NCBI GenBank assembly: GCA_026018925.1
Contig: JAKSZU010000007.1
Location: 98,667,501 to 98,731,500 of the forward strand
Direction: 5' to 3'
Length of the DNA stretch: 64,000 nucleotides
Source: Tupaia tana
Taxonomy: Eukaryota > Chordata > Mammalia > Scandentia > Tupaiidae
The position numbers and the translations under genes are program-made. The stretch's first letter is position 1, and the number at the start of each line of letters is the position of its first letter. Positions 22,001-33,654 of the stretch are shown one piece after another. The notes under the pieces were generated by a model, which searched no databases, had not been told where the DNA came from, and saw nothing but the letters and a program-made list of their open reading frames with translations.

Positions 22001-22600
22001 TGTTGGACGTGAGGGTCATGAGCTTTCTGACAGGGCTGCTGTCCCTTCTCCGTGCCAGGTACCTGATCTGTGGGGATGCCATCAGAACTGGCTCTTCCCC
22101 CAGCATAGGAGGACTCTGTGGAGTAAGGTACTTCTCCAGGTACTTCTCCGCTGCTTCTCCAGGGACAGTTTTTTGTCAGCATCGTGTGTGCACCTGCCCT
22201 CTGACAGGATTGTCCAAGGTCAGAGCTGGTAGAACAGAAGTGCCTGGGTCACCTGGGCCCTGCTGGGATGGCAGGTCCAATGGAGCTGGGGCAGGCTTGG
22301 AGGGACAGAGACACCCAGTCCTCTCAAGGGAGCCGGGTGGTCAGAGGTGCAATGTCCGGGAACCCTGGGTGTGGGTGTGGTAGCTGCTCTCTGCTCAGTT
22401 TCTGGTCCCAAGAGTCCTGATGTCCTAAGTGGTGTTGAGCGATTTGGTAACGTGTTTCGTTGTTCTCAGAACCCTGGTTCATCCTAATCACTTCATGGTC
22501 TAATTACCATTTACCAATGAATGCTTTCGCACGTAATTAAGATGGAGAAATCTTACAGCTACACAGGTACTTTCACCCTCCACCGCAACTCATACTTGCC
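19045..22600. repeat. GC-rich block of copy A, identity unknown
   Basis: About 3.5 kb clearly richer in G and C than its surroundings, paralogous to 29,805-33,530. Long open stretches exist on the minus strand (for example 20,777-21,427 and 21,334-21,966). They are not kept open in the other copy, and no domain was recognised. Short peptide-level similarity between copies, such as VTPMDTT on the minus strand, suggests an ancient coding or exon-bearing ancestor. It may be a decayed gene fragment or a GC-rich non-coding unit; no function is assigned. Confidence 0.6.
22211..22400. repeat. Near-identical island shared with copy B
   Basis: These ~190 bp match 33,128-33,317 with about three differences, while neighbouring parts of the two copies differ at many positions and carry indels. 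The island starts TGTCCAAGGTCAGAGCTG and ends CTGCTCTCTGCTC. A recent gene-conversion tract is the simplest reading. Confidence 0.8.
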
Positions 22601-22604
22601 ATGT

Positions 22605-22881
22605 GTTTTTTGTTTTGTTTTTTAGGTTTATTTTTGGAGAGGTTTTTGCTATAGGGCACGTGCGCTCGCCAGACAGACAGAGACAGAGAGATAGAAAGCG
22701 AGAAATCACCCCCCAGAGGGGATGACCACACCGCAATCCCTTCTCCTCCATTCTCCTCTCAATCCTAGGCACACACACACACGCGCCCGGTGTGAGTCTT
22801 AAGCCACCGGGTCTGGGTCGCAAATCGTGGTCGACTACGTGGAAGGCCAGCGACATAGCCATTACGCTAACTGCTGGTCCG
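22605..22881 (-). mobile_element. tRNA-derived SINE specific to copy A
   Basis: Antisense young SINE flanked by GCCATGT at 22,598-22,604 and 22,882-22,888. Copy B keeps the uninterrupted site near 33,515. Confidence 0.9.
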
Positions 22882-22959
22882 GCCATGTCTGTTTGTATGT
22901 GAATTGAGCACCACCCTCTGAGACTCTGGCATAATTACCACATTGGAGAGTCACAGTGA

Positions 22960-24190
22960 CCTGGAAAAATTTATATATTTACTGTTTCATCAACAGATAA
23001 CTTCATTTTTGTTTACCTAGAGTATTTCGCTTCTTCCTTTCCCATTGATTCCCTCCCTCTCACGCTCCCTGATTTCCCACTCTCCTCCTGCACTCTCTCT
23101 AGTATCACCATTGTTCTCCACTCTGTGATTCCTTCCAGACTTTCAGTTTCTGCTAGAGTGCAGACAGCTGGTATGTCCTGAGTGGGGACATCCCATGCCT
23201 TTCTTTCATAGTCTGTCTTGCTTCAGATCTGGAGGAATTTAAGAAGAGCCAAATAGCCTATTCCACTGATCTAAATACCTACCATTCCTCTAGTCCTCCC
23301 TTTATTCCCAAAAGTCCAAACTTCCCCGTGTCATTTCCTTTCAGCTTAAAGAATTTCCATTTTCATAATTTTGTACCAAGTTTTCTAGTGATGAATTATC
23401 TTAGTTTTTCTTTTATGTTCTCTAGTTTCTTTTATGTTCTCTAGTGTTAAATCACAGGGTTACAAATTGATATCCCTATAAAGGGATAACCTGTGTTTTT
23501 CTCTAGCTGATTTTAGGACTTCTCTTAACCTTTTTTTTTTCAGCCCACTGATTTTGTGTTAGGGTGTGGCATTCTGAGTTTATTACGTCTGAGTTTCTTC
23601 AATTGCTGACATTTTCAACCACTCTTTCCTCACTACCTGATTCCTCACTGGACTCTCTCACCTGCTTCCAGGCATCCCAAGGGTCAAAAGGTCAGACTTT
23701 TGTGTTGTGTTTCCCACATCTGTGAGGCTCTGTTGATTTTTGCTCATTTCTTATCTCTCTGGTGGTCGGCTTGTGTCCTTGCTATGCTCTCCAAGCTCCC
23801 TGCCTCTTTTCCCTGTTTTTTTCCTTTCTGCTATTGAGCACATCCATTTTCATTTGTATGTTAAGGTTTAAGATGCCCTTACGCTCATTTCTGCCTTTTT
23901 TTTTTTTTTGAGAGTTTTTGCCATAGGGCATGTGCGCTCACCAGAAAGACAGAGGGAGACAGAGAAATAGAAAGCAAGAAATCACCACCCATGGGGGATG
24001 GTCACGCCACAATCCCTTCTCCTCCATTCTCCTCTCGGAATCTTGGACACGCACACACACATGCCTGGCTTGACTTTAAGCTGCCGGGTCCAGGACTTGA
24101 ACTGTGGTCGACTACATGGGCGTTCAGTGACATAGCCATTACGCTAACTGCTGGTCCCCTTTATTTAAATTTTTAACATCTACATTTATT
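22960..24190 (-). mobile_element. Old antisense LINE fragments, mostly copy A only
   Basis: Contains an antisense L1 3'-end-like part (about 23,030-23,260, with a block like GTGGGGACATCCCATGCC). It is followed by antisense L1/HAL1 ORF1-like sequence (AGTGATGAATTATCTTAG near 23,385). About 1.35 kb has no counterpart in copy B, where 33,655 joins the equivalent of 24,390; this is either an insertion in A or a deletion in B. A SINE interrupts it at 23,895-24,158. Confidence 0.5.
23895..24158 (-). mobile_element. tRNA-derived SINE
   Basis: Antisense young-type SINE from the T-run and GCCATAGGGCATGTGCGC to GCTGGTCCC. A B-box-like GGTCCAGGACTTGAAC stretch reads antisense. It lies in the block absent from copy B. 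No clear target duplication was found. Confidence 0.88.
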
Positions 24191-24720
24191 CACACTACAT
24201 CTTTACTGTATACAAAATTGTTTTTCCAGTATTGGTAGAATGTGTATTAGTCAGTTCAATGATATTCCATATGTCTTATCCTCAACAGAGAAGTCTTCAT
24301 TTCCATGTGTGTTTAATGTTTTGTTTCTTTGTTTGCTTTTCCCCTGATTCTCTCTCTCCCAGCACCTATTACTCACCCCCTCCTTTACTGTCTACAGTTG
24401 CCCTCCCTGCTCTTGTGTCTGCCCGTCCTTCAGTTTCTACTGAAGTGTACTCATATTTGGTATAGATTAAACAGGGACATAGAATGCCTGCCTTTAGTAT
24501 TCTGGCATGGTGTACTTAGCAGTAATCTTCCATGAGTCCATTTTCTAAAATCAGATTTAGGGTCTCATTGTTTTTTGTGGTTGAGTACAATTTCTTAGTG
24601 CACCTGTGTCATAATTTTTTCAATCCACTCATCTGATACTGGACGTTTGCTTTGATTCCATGTCCTAGCAATTGTGCCTCTTGTTCATTTGTCTTTTTAT
24701 ATTTTTCACTCTTGCTGAAA
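24190..24720 (-). mobile_element. Old L1 3' end, antisense
   Basis: Reverse complement shows L1 3'-end landmarks, such as GGTATAGATTAAACAGGGAC near 24,460 and TTTTTTGTGGTTGAGTAC near 24,570. The 3' half is paralogous to 33,655-33,960 in copy B. Confidence 0.6.
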
Positions 24721-24930
24721 ACTTTTTCTTTCCATTGATATTGAGACTTTTCTTTGATAATAACTGAATTGTTGCCCTTTCCTTTGAGAATTGGTCAGAT
24801 TTCCCTAGTTCTTTGTATGCTTTGTGGTGTGATCCTTCACGTTGCCCTGGACAGTTTACTAATTATGCTCTGAGACTCTGGTTCCTGTTTTAATCCTCTG
24901 GACAGTGTTGAATTTCTTTCCTTCTTTTAA
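24720..24930. other. Old interspersed repeat, class not resolved
   Basis: Shared with 33,960-34,215 in copy B (TTCAGATTTCCCTA..TTCTTTGTATGCTTT and CTGAGACTCTGGTTCCTGTT). It looks like a decayed interspersed repeat, but the family was not identified. Confidence 0.45.
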
Positions 24931-25400
24931 AGAAACATTTTCCTAGAGTGGGCAGGTGCCCACTAGAGAGAGACCAAGAGAGAGAATGAGGGAGTGCCAA
25001 AAAGCAATGCCAAGGGTGATGTCACGCCACAATCCCACCTCCTAAATTTCTCCCTTAAGATTCTGTGCATGAGGACAGCAGGTGCTTAAGGTGCTGGACT
25101 CCCACATTGCTGATCATGGTTTGATTCCCAGCTCCAGTAGCTTCAAACTCATGCCTGTGTGTGCATGTATGCCAAGAATCCTGAGAAGAGAAAGAATTTC
25201 AGTGTACCCCAGGAAATGATTTCTCAGTCTCTCTCTGTGTCATTCTCTCCATCCAGTGCACACATCCTATAGCAAAAATCTCTCTTAGAAAAAATTGGGT
25301 GCATGCACTCACATACACTCTGGCACCATCTCTGCAACTCATGCTGTGCAGTCTCCTACGTGGAATTCAGTTGCTTTAACCTCTACACCACTAAATGACC
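24930..25400. mobile_element. Old SINE inside an older SINE
   Basis: An antisense older SINE (24,930 to about 25,065 and about 25,310-25,395) is split by a sense old SINE (about 25,065-25,310, ending CCTATAGCAAAAATCTCT). Copy B has the same nest at 34,215-34,710, so both insertions predate the duplication. Confidence 0.65.
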
Positions 25401-25724
25401 CTCAGATTTAGCCATCTTTTACTAAGAGCTCATGGTATCTCTGTTGTACTTGTAAAAGCTTTGCACAGATAATGTAATTATATGACAAGTCCATAGTCTC
25501 ATTTTCCAGTTGAGGAAACTATAGTCTAAGAATGTGATCAGTTCATTCACATAGACCCAGATTGCCTTGGTTGCAAAGATCTACTCTGTTATGAAGTTCA
25601 CATGCTGTGTAAGACCTGTGAAATTTTAAACAAATTTAACTATATTTAAAGAAGTCAGTGTGTGTAGGAGTAAGCATATACTTCAATAACTTCATGGAAG
25701 CATGGTATTGAAGAATGTGTTTGG

Positions 25725-25943
25725 GGCCATGTGGTGATGCAGTGGTAAAACCTGACACAGCGGGACCAGCAGTAATGGCTATGTCGCTGGACTCCCATGT
25801 AGTTGACCATGGTTTGAGTCCCAGACCCAGTGGCTTAAAACTCACAATGGGCACATGTTCATGCATACCCAAGATCCTGAGAGGAGAGTAGAGGAGAAGG
25901 GATTGTAGCATGGCCATCCCTTCTGGGGGGTGATTTCTCACTT

Positions 25944-25987
<44 letters not shown>

Positions 25988-26180
25988 GAGTGCACACACC
26001 CTATAGCAAAAACATCTCCAAAGAAAAGCCTGATACAGCAAGGCTGATATGCATGGGGAGGTGACTGGCTTGCATCTGGAGACCTCCTTGAGTATCAGGA
26101 CCCCCACATGCCCATGCGGCAGGCTGGTTAAGAGAGGGATTGATGACAACATCCATACTGTATCAGGGGTGCTTCATGTC
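25725..26180 (+). mobile_element. Old second-type SINE, interrupted
   Basis: Starts GGGGCCATGTGGTGATGCAGTGGTAAAAC, resumes after the inserted young SINE and runs to about 26,180. The uninterrupted counterpart is at 35,585-35,770. The head looks tRNA-like but differs from the main SINE family. Confidence 0.5.
25762..26028 (+). mobile_element. tRNA-derived SINE specific to copy A
   Basis: Young SINE flanked by CCTGACACAGC (25,751-25,761) and CCTGATACAGC (26,029-26,039). Copy B has no SINE at the matching point (about 35,610). It contains a long CT run at 25,946-25,984. Confidence 0.92.
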
Positions 26181-26755
26181 TGTCATGACATACATGATAT
26201 ACTATTGATATACTCTTTTTAAACAAGTGCAGTTATTTCCCAGAAAACTTAAACTCCATGCCTACTTTGCTCATAGTATGCATTTCCCATGTAATTCCTG
26301 ACAAACTTTGTCATACCTTTCATGCATGTTAGAGCATATTAGGGATGAAGAACTAAGGTAAACATGCAGGTGTGATGGAGAATGTGGAAACAATGTAAGA
26401 ATTCTCGAAAGTTGAAAAAGACAGGGTTCTTACACCTGAGTGTTTGAACCTTAACCTCTTGACCCTAACTGAAAAGCACAAAGCTGTTTGATCCTCTTTC
26501 AAGTTATTATGGCCCCTAGAGCAAATGCTGCACAATCAAGCAACTCTGTATAAGTGCTCTTGGTTCCACTTACCTTAGGTTAATGGTCAACTGGACATTA
26601 AAGTAGATCTTCCGTACCAGAAGAGAGTTCTGAACATTACTTCCTACTACACGAATTCAGAATGCTTCAAGGCTGCAGAACTGAGCACAGAGTGAGTGTG
26701 CACTCAGGTACTTCATGAAGGAGGGAGAGTGAATGGGAAGCATGGCCAGCCCCAC
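26180..26755. other. Unclassified sequence shared by both copies
   Basis: Paralogous to 35,780-36,325. No repeat family and no conserved open frame was seen. Differences are scattered, including small indels. Confidence 0.5.
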
Positions 26756-26969
26756 AGCACAGTGGTGAAGTGCTGTGAAGTGGGAGTTGATCTCACCTGG
26801 CTGACTGTGATTTAAATCCTGATCCCAGTGGTTTGAAAAACAGAGTAGGCACAAGTGCCCATGTACCCACCCAAAATACTGATGGAAAGGAAAACTTAAG
26901 AAAAAGGGTTGAATTTGACCATGCCCTATGTGAGGAGTGTTTTCCCTCTCTGTGTCTCTTTCTCTGGTA
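26755..26969 (+). mobile_element. Old SINE cut at the duplication breakpoint
   Basis: Diverged SINE (GAAGTGGGAGTTGATCTCACCTG and a CT-rich end). It is truncated at TCTCTGGTA, where the inverted arm starts. Copy B at 36,325-36,540 runs further into the normal tail region, so this end is a rearrangement breakpoint. Confidence 0.65.
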
Positions 26970-27822
26970 GTTGCCTCTTTTCAAACTCATCAGGGGACAT
27001 GATTCAACCTGGGAGCCACCACCAGGATAGGGAAGCTTCCACATAATTTCCTATATTTTATAGAGGGTCTTAATGCACAAGTTCTGATACCAGTGATCTA
27101 TGGATTGACAATCTATTTTCAACCTCAGGTTGGTTAAGATAAAAAAAAATAGCACTTCAGCTTATAGAGAGAACCCTCTCCAAACAACGGAACACTTTGA
27201 TCCATTTCTGTCACCCACCATCGCACCTGTCATGTAGACACTCTCTCAGGAGTGTGATAACCGCTGGGGAGGAGAGGAGGGTGGTTATTGACAAAGCAGG
27301 GAGGACACACACCAGCTCCATCTACCTGATCCTGAGGGAACTCTTGAACACCTCAGGCTTTCCCCAGCAACTAAGCAGATTGAATGCACATGGTAATGAG
27401 CAATGACTAGAATGGACTATTTTAGGAGATGCGCTCTGGCCACATTGCTAAAAGGATTGCTGAGAAACAAAGATCCTAAAGAAAATTCAAGTGAATCAAC
27501 AAACAGCTAATGAAGACCCACCATAGCTTCTAGAAAGGATTTACCATGCTGACAGGTGACACATCTGTGCTGGGCCAGAGGGATTCAAAGTCATCACAAT
27601 GGTAAGTGCGACTGTTAAAGCACAAGGTGCGCCTAATGGTAAAGGCATGTGAGAGTGTCTGATGGACCATTTGACATGAGCCCCTCTTAAATTGCAGGTA
27701 CTGCTTTAGGTTTCAATAGCAAGGAGCAGAGACAGGAAGGGAGACAGACAATGGAGTGCCACCTGTGTTCAGTGCCCTGTATATTTAAAAGACAGGAAAT
27801 CAGAGGAGGTAATCAGCCTTGG
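26970..27822 (-). repeat. Right arm of the long inverted duplication
   Basis: Reverse complement of about 168-985, diverged but continuous. It joins the truncated SINE on the left and an L1 piece on the right, exactly between copy A and copy B. A 69-codon open stretch at 27,197-27,406 is not conserved in the other arm. Confidence 0.8.
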
Positions 27823-28283
27823 GGAAAAAAAAAAAAAAAAACAGAAAAGCAAAACACTAGAAAGGGGGCAAATTAATAACTTAAAGGTGTATCTCAAGGA
27901 ACTAAAAGGACAATAACAAATAAACCTGAATACCAGAAGAACAGGGTACTAAAGATTTGAACTGAAGTAATTCATATAGGTACTAAAGGAAATATGTGAA
28001 AAAATCAACAAAAAAAGAGTCTGAGTTTGTGAGAAAATAAAGAGAATTTACAAATCATTAGCTAGATTAATCAAGAAAAACAGAAAAAGGAACCAGATAA
28101 ATAAGATCAGTAATGAGACAGGTACTATTGCAACAGATATGTCAGAAATACAAACAGTCATGAGGGAATGTGAGATTACATGTCGACAAACACGAAACCT
28201 TTGATGAGAATATCAAATATCCTGTCACATAGGATTTGCCTAGATTAAACCCAAATTGAACCTAGATTTGCCTGAATTGAACC
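27823..28283 (+). mobile_element. Old L1 fragment preceding copy B
   Basis: Paralogous to about 4,530-4,960 of the old L1 (GGCAAATTAATAAC, ATGTATCTCAAG-type, CAGGTACTATTGCAACAGA). It then joins the equivalent of 7,540, so about 2.5 kb of the L1 is missing here. It shows that the duplicated unit included L1 sequence. Confidence 0.7.
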
Positions 28284-28415
28284 TGTCACATATCCCAGGC
28301 ACATTTTGAAAAACCATACAGAGATACACAATGCTTGACTGTAAATGAGAAATCATATAACAAAATACAGACATTCTTCCCAGATAAAAATGTCTTTTAA
28401 AAACATAGCTATAAA

Positions 28416-28679
28416 GGGACCAATAGTTAGCGTAATGGCTATGTTGCTGGACTCCCATGTAGTCGACCACGGTTCACGTCCCGGACCCAGTGGCTTAAAA
28501 CTCACGCCGGGCACGAGTGCATGCGTGCCCAAGATCCTGAGAGGAGAATGGAGGAGAAGGGATTGCGGCATGACCATCCTCCCTGGGGGGTGATTTCTTG
28601 CTTTCTGTCTCTCTGTCTCTCTCTGTCTGTCTGGCAAGCACACGCGTCCTATAGCAAAAACCTCTCCAAAAGAAAGTTA
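28416..28679 (+). mobile_element. tRNA-derived SINE specific to copy B
   Basis: Full-length young SINE. It is flanked by a 17-bp duplication AAAAACATAGCTATAAA at 28,399-28,415 and 28,680-28,696. Copy A has the empty site near 7,665. Confidence 0.93.
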
Positions 28680-29564
28680 AAAAACATAGCTATAAACACA
28701 TAAAACTTTACTCTCCAATGGAGAGAAGACTCGGTCTCCCCGAGCACTCTCCTACAGGACCCGGTGAAGACAGCAGAAGGCACATGGCTTGTTTTCCCTC
28801 TCGCCCCTTCTACACACAACATGTTATCACGAAAACCTTTGCTGGTTTCTATTAATTACACAAAAATCCTGTTTGAGTAAAATAAATTTCAGTCTTGCAT
28901 CAGTGTATCATTAAATAAATTCAGATAATTTCAGTGTATTTAATGACACAGACTTTTTCTACTTACCCCATTTTATTCAAATTTTAAATCCATTTTGTTT
29001 TATTGGTAACACTGGTTTTCATTATTCACTCTGAATCACCTTCAAACACCCTCTAGACTAGACAAAGCTACTCTCTAGGTCAAACACTGAAGCCCACGTT
29101 TACCCATTCTCTTACTTTCTACTTACCATAAACAGAATGGCTTCTCTAAGTCTGGGTTTACTTCCCACGTAGTAGAGTTTTAACTCCATTCAGAATACTG
29201 TGAGATATGCAAACTTAAAACTCTATGTAGTAACTAATAGTTGAGCACTTAGCAATGACTCATACATTTAATTAATGTGTTAATACATCATGACTTAACA
29301 CATTACTTAACACATCATGACTTCAAGATGTTAATTTATCTCACAAACACTGAAAATGTGAGAAATTGAAATGTAAGCATCTATCCAATTACATTTGACC
29401 AATTTATTCACTTTGTAAACCAGTATCTTTGAATCTCTGATAAAAAACATAGCCAAATAAACATTGCTTTTTTTTTTTGACAAAGCAAAATTGAAGTGAA
29501 CTAACTCTCCATCAGCCAATATTTCTTTTCTTTCTTCCTTTTATCTTTTTTTGTTTGTTTTTTA

Positions 29565-29805
29565 GGTTTTTATTTTATGGAAACATTTTGCTACCCAGAA
29601 AGGGGAGTGAGACAGAAATGGAAATGAGAGAAATGACCTCCTCAGGGAGGATGGCCACACCACAAATCCTTCTCCTCCATTATCCTCCTGTGGACACACA
29701 CGTGCAGAGACAACTAGCTACATTTCCCAGCCGCTGTATCCGAAAACCAAACCATAGTTGACCATGAGGGAAGCCAGCACCTTAACCACTGAGCCACCTG
29801 CTGGC
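29565..29805 (-). mobile_element. Old tRNA-derived SINE, copy B counterpart
   Basis: Matches 18,815-19,045 of copy A, ending CCACCTGCTGGC. It predates the duplication. Confidence 0.75.
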
Positions 29806-32800
29806 ACCTGTCCGTTCTCCTAATCGCAGCCTCTGAGGTACAGGAAACTGGCACCTTCCCCTGTTGGTCCAGGTCCCTGGGCCCTGAGTACCCACAGGGC
29901 ACATCCCCTCCTGTGAGGGCAGACTGAATAGACAGGCAGGGGTAAAATAGGGACAACTCACACAACTGTCCAGCATAGAGTGGTTTCTGGTGCTCCTGGG
30001 TTTCTGAAGGGGTGCTCTGGTGAGGAGGACCCAGGGATCAAGCCCAGCTCCCTCTACATGGCGTGTGGTGCTCAGTGTCCCCTCTGTTCCATGTGATGCA
30101 GATAGAACCAAAGATAGCACAGGTGTCCTCGCATATGGCCTTTTTTCCGTGAAATCACCACCCTCGAGGGGCTGGGCCGTTGCTGCCCACAGCTGCTCTG
30201 CCTGGCCAGGTGTTGGGTTGCATGTTGCTGGCAGCAATGGGCATGACAGGGATGACTGCAAAATCAGAGGCACAGGAAGGCCCAGAGGAGAGGACAGCCA
30301 GGGCAACGGCAAAGGCTGGCTGGGTGTTGCCATGGCTACCTGAGGAGAGACTTATTGGTACCTAAGTCCCAAATGCTGGTTGTGTCCAAAGCTGGCTGGC
30401 CTACAGGGGTGGTTGGGGCTCAGGCTATAGCTGGAGCTTCCAGCCCTCCAAACTGGACAGTGCTGTGGAAAGTGGAGTTTCCTTGCTGTTGACCAGCATG
30501 GGCTCCCAAATTGGACTGTAGGGAGGCCCAAGGGGCACTGGGGGGCCAGGACCTCCATACACGAAGGGTTCTGCTGCCCCTGCCTGAGGATGTGCTGCCT
30601 CTGTGGTGTGTGTGCAGGTCTTGAGCAGTTGAAGGGAATATGCCACTGGAGACTGGGAGAGACCCTAAGAAGAGAGGTTGTGAGGGAGGGCAGTGGTGTC
30701 CATTGGAGTCACATCAATGTCAGTCACTGGTCGAGGAGCCCAGTCTAGAGGTGAGCTCACGAAGTGGCTGAAGTTTAGCCCAGGTACAGAGATGGGTAGG
30801 CCCAGGTTTGGGGGGGGGGGGGGCGGTGCTAGGACCAGCGGGGAAGACAGGGCCTTGGAGGGGGTTTCAGGAGGGTGCCCACACATAGGTGTGGGGTTCT
30901 CCACTCTGGAGAACCTCGAAGTGGAAGGCAGAACCTACATGTACTGAAGTGCTGGCTGAGGCCCAGAGGCTCCCAGGGATTCCAGTCCCCCCATTCCAAG
31001 AGGGACCCCTAAGGGGCTTAAGTAGGATAGGAAGAAACGTCCTGGAAGCAGCTGTGGGAGCAGGGGCCAGTCTGTCCTTTCACTGTGAGGGACATGCCTG
31101 GAGCAGAGCAGGGAGTGTGTACCCTGTGGGATGGGCCAGCCCTGTCCCTGCCTGATGGTGCAAAGGAAGCAGGGAGCAGCAGGGTGCACTGGGCTGTGGG
31201 CAGGAAGCTTGGAAAAGAGTCTGGACCTCCCTGTGAGGAGTAGAGCTGGCCTCGGATGCTGTGCTTCCTCGTAGACCCAGGCTGTCCAAGGAGAGCTACT
31301 GAAGGGCCGTCCAGTGGGGCCGTTGGGCCGAGGGAGGCCACTGGCCTCTGGCTGCTGTTTCTCTGGCGGGCAACACTGCTGAGGGCGGGAGGGGCAGCAG
31401 AGAGAAGGATGGACCCTGTAGCAGGTGGAGGCCCAGAGTAGGAAAGCTGCGGGCTGCTGCTGGTCCCGCTGGTATTGGCCTCGGCCTCACACGTTAAGAA
31501 CCTATTGAGGTACTGGAAGGCCGCTTTTGTCTCTTGATCCAGGTCTTGTGCAGTGACCTGAAATTCCAGCTGGGGTGGTGGTGGTAGCTGCAGAGTGTCC
31601 TCCACCTCTGTGGTAGCAAATGAAACTTAACGTTTTGGAAGCTTAGAACTATCAGCTGAGGATGGGCTATGTGGGGGTGTTCCTGCCTGCCCCATGTTGG
31701 AATCTACCTCGTTTTTCTGTTGCATGGTCTTCATCTGAGAAACCTCCGAGGTGTCAGAGGGAGCCTGGGAGCCCCCCTCCTTCTCTTTCTTCGTGGTCCT
31801 TAAGGCCAGGTGGGAGTAGGGTGCTGCCAGAGGCTTCTAACTTGATCGCAAATACCCCTGAATGGAGTTATACGAGCTCCAGATGGCATTTCTTGGAGGT
31901 AAAGTGGTCAGGTGGGAGGCCCTGCCTGCCCTCTTGTTTGTCTTTCATGAGCTCTGGGCCTGGAGGGGTCTCTGCAGAGGCCCAGGACTGGGAATAAAGG
32001 AGCAGAGGCTTCTACTGTCCCTGTGGGTCTGAAAGCTGAGCGAGCTAGCCCTGAGCTTTGGGGGACCTCTCTCAGCTCAGCAGAGGTCTTTGTGACAGTG
32101 GGGTGTGCCCCCTGCCCAGCCGTCCCCTGGTCCCTCTCCCCACATCTCTCTCTGCCACCTCCATCCTGGGGTCTTGGGCAGCCCAGGGACTGCAGACTGC
32201 AAGGGGCCACTCCCTGCTCCTGGGCCAAGCAGACAGTCCTGCGGGAGGCCATGGGATTGAGAGCACATGGCCCTGGCTTCCGCTGAAGTCCTTGCTTGCT
32301 CCATGAGGTAGAGACCCTCAGAGGGGACCCCAGGTTCACAAGATCCTAAGGGATGTTTCCAAGCACTTGGAGATCTGCAGAACAATCTCGCTGGCCACTG
32401 GGAGGATGACCTGCAGCTGGGTGACCCTGGGAAGCCAGGGGAGCGGGTGGGTGCAGGAGCAGCCCCCAGGCTTCCCAGTCTTCTAGAAGGTCCCTCTCTC
32501 CCTGAGCTGAGGACAGGGCTGAGGGGCACCGCTTGTCTGAGTTACTGCCCACAGGAGCAGCGGGTAATCAGGTTTGACCGCAATAGGTGGGAGCGCTGTT
32601 CTTCAGCCGCCAGTTCTGCAGAAGCATGAGCGTGCACTGTGTGGTCAGTGGCCCAAAGGCATCTTTGAAAAATGTGTCCAGGATGGGAGCATGTGCACAG
32701 AATGTTAAAGGAGAGCCCACCTGCATAGAATTTGCAACGGAGTATGCACACCACAGATTCACCAGGAGTGTGTGTGTGCTGAACCCATACTCCTCAGTGG

Positions 32801-33530
32801 CACACTCGGACTTTGGAACTCGAGGCAGGGATGAGCATGGGGAGGGCAAATGATGCAGAGAACACTGGCAGGAGTAAAGGCACCACACATTCCATCTTCC
32901 TGATGTCCTGCTGAGTACTGAGCGTGTTGGATGTGAGGGTCATGCTTCATGGCAGGGCCACTGTCTCTTCTCCCCAGCCAGGTCCCTGATCTGTGGGGGT
33001 GCCATCAGAATTGAGTCTTCTCCCAGCCTAGGAGGACTCAGGGGAATAGAGTATGGTACTCTGCCTCTGCTTCTTCAGGGACAGCTTTGGGTCAGCATCT
33101 GTGTATGCACCTGCCCTTTGAGGAGCTTGTCCAAGGTCAGAGCTGCTAGAACAGAAGTGCCTGGGTCACCTGGGCCCTGCTGGGATGGCAGGTCCAATGG
33201 AGCTGGGGCAGGCTTGGAGGGACAGAGACACCCAGTCCTCTCAAGGGAGCCGAGTGGTCAGAGGTGCAATGCCCGGGAACCCTGGGTGTGGGTGTGGTAG
33301 CTGCTCTCTGCTCTGCTCCTAGGACCAGGAATCCTGAGGTCTTAAGTGGTGTTGAGCAAGTTGGTCACGTGTTTAGTTGTTCTCAGAACACTGGTGGGTC
33401 CTAATCACTTCACAGCCTAATTACCATTTACCAATGACCATTTTCCCATGTTATTAAGATGGAGAAGTCTTAGAGCCACACAGATACTTTCACACTCCAG
33501 CACATCTCATTCTTGCCATATGTGTTTGTA
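29805..33530. repeat. GC-rich block of copy B, identity unknown
   Basis: Counterpart of 19,045-22,600. On the minus strand 31,018-31,605 is open for 195 codons, with a stretch reading LPPPPQLEFQVTAQDLD. Copy A has two stops and several changes in the same frame, so constraint is not supported. A G-run of about 18 lies near 30,810. No promoter, splice pattern or domain could be assigned with confidence. Confidence 0.6.
33128..33317. repeat. Near-identical island shared with copy A
   Basis: Pairs with 22,211-22,400 with about three base differences across ~190 bp. Sequence on both sides diverges immediately. Confidence 0.8.
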
Positions 33531-33654
33531 GTGAATTGAGCACCAGTTTCTCAAAGTCTGGCTTAATTGCTGAATTGGAGAGTCACACTGATCTGGATGA
33601 ATTTTTTTATTCATTCAATTTTACATCAACAGAGAATTATACATCTTTTTATCT

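Larger units (their letters stand above)
7530..26969 (+). repeat. Direct duplication, copy A
   Basis: Collinear with copy B (28,283-36,540) over many blocks. The matching pairs are 7,540-8,205 with 28,290-29,220, 15,940-16,125 with 29,230-29,450, 18,637-22,604 with 29,470-33,520, 22,889-23,030 with 33,525-33,655, and 24,390-26,969 with 33,655-36,535. The blocks differ visibly, so this is an old segmental duplication. Copy A is longer because of two HAL1 elements, an extra LINE block and its own SINEs. Its right end stops inside an old SINE at about 26,969, where the inverted arm begins. Confidence 0.85.

Noticed and set aside
31018-31605. 195-codon minus-strand open stretch
   Set aside because: The paralogous sequence near 20,400-20,640 has stops in the same frame, so it is not supported as a gene.
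29805-33530. Possible relation to RalGDS/RGL proteins
   Set aside because: Only very short resemblances (TPMDT-like and EFQVTAQ-like) were seen; not enough to name a family.
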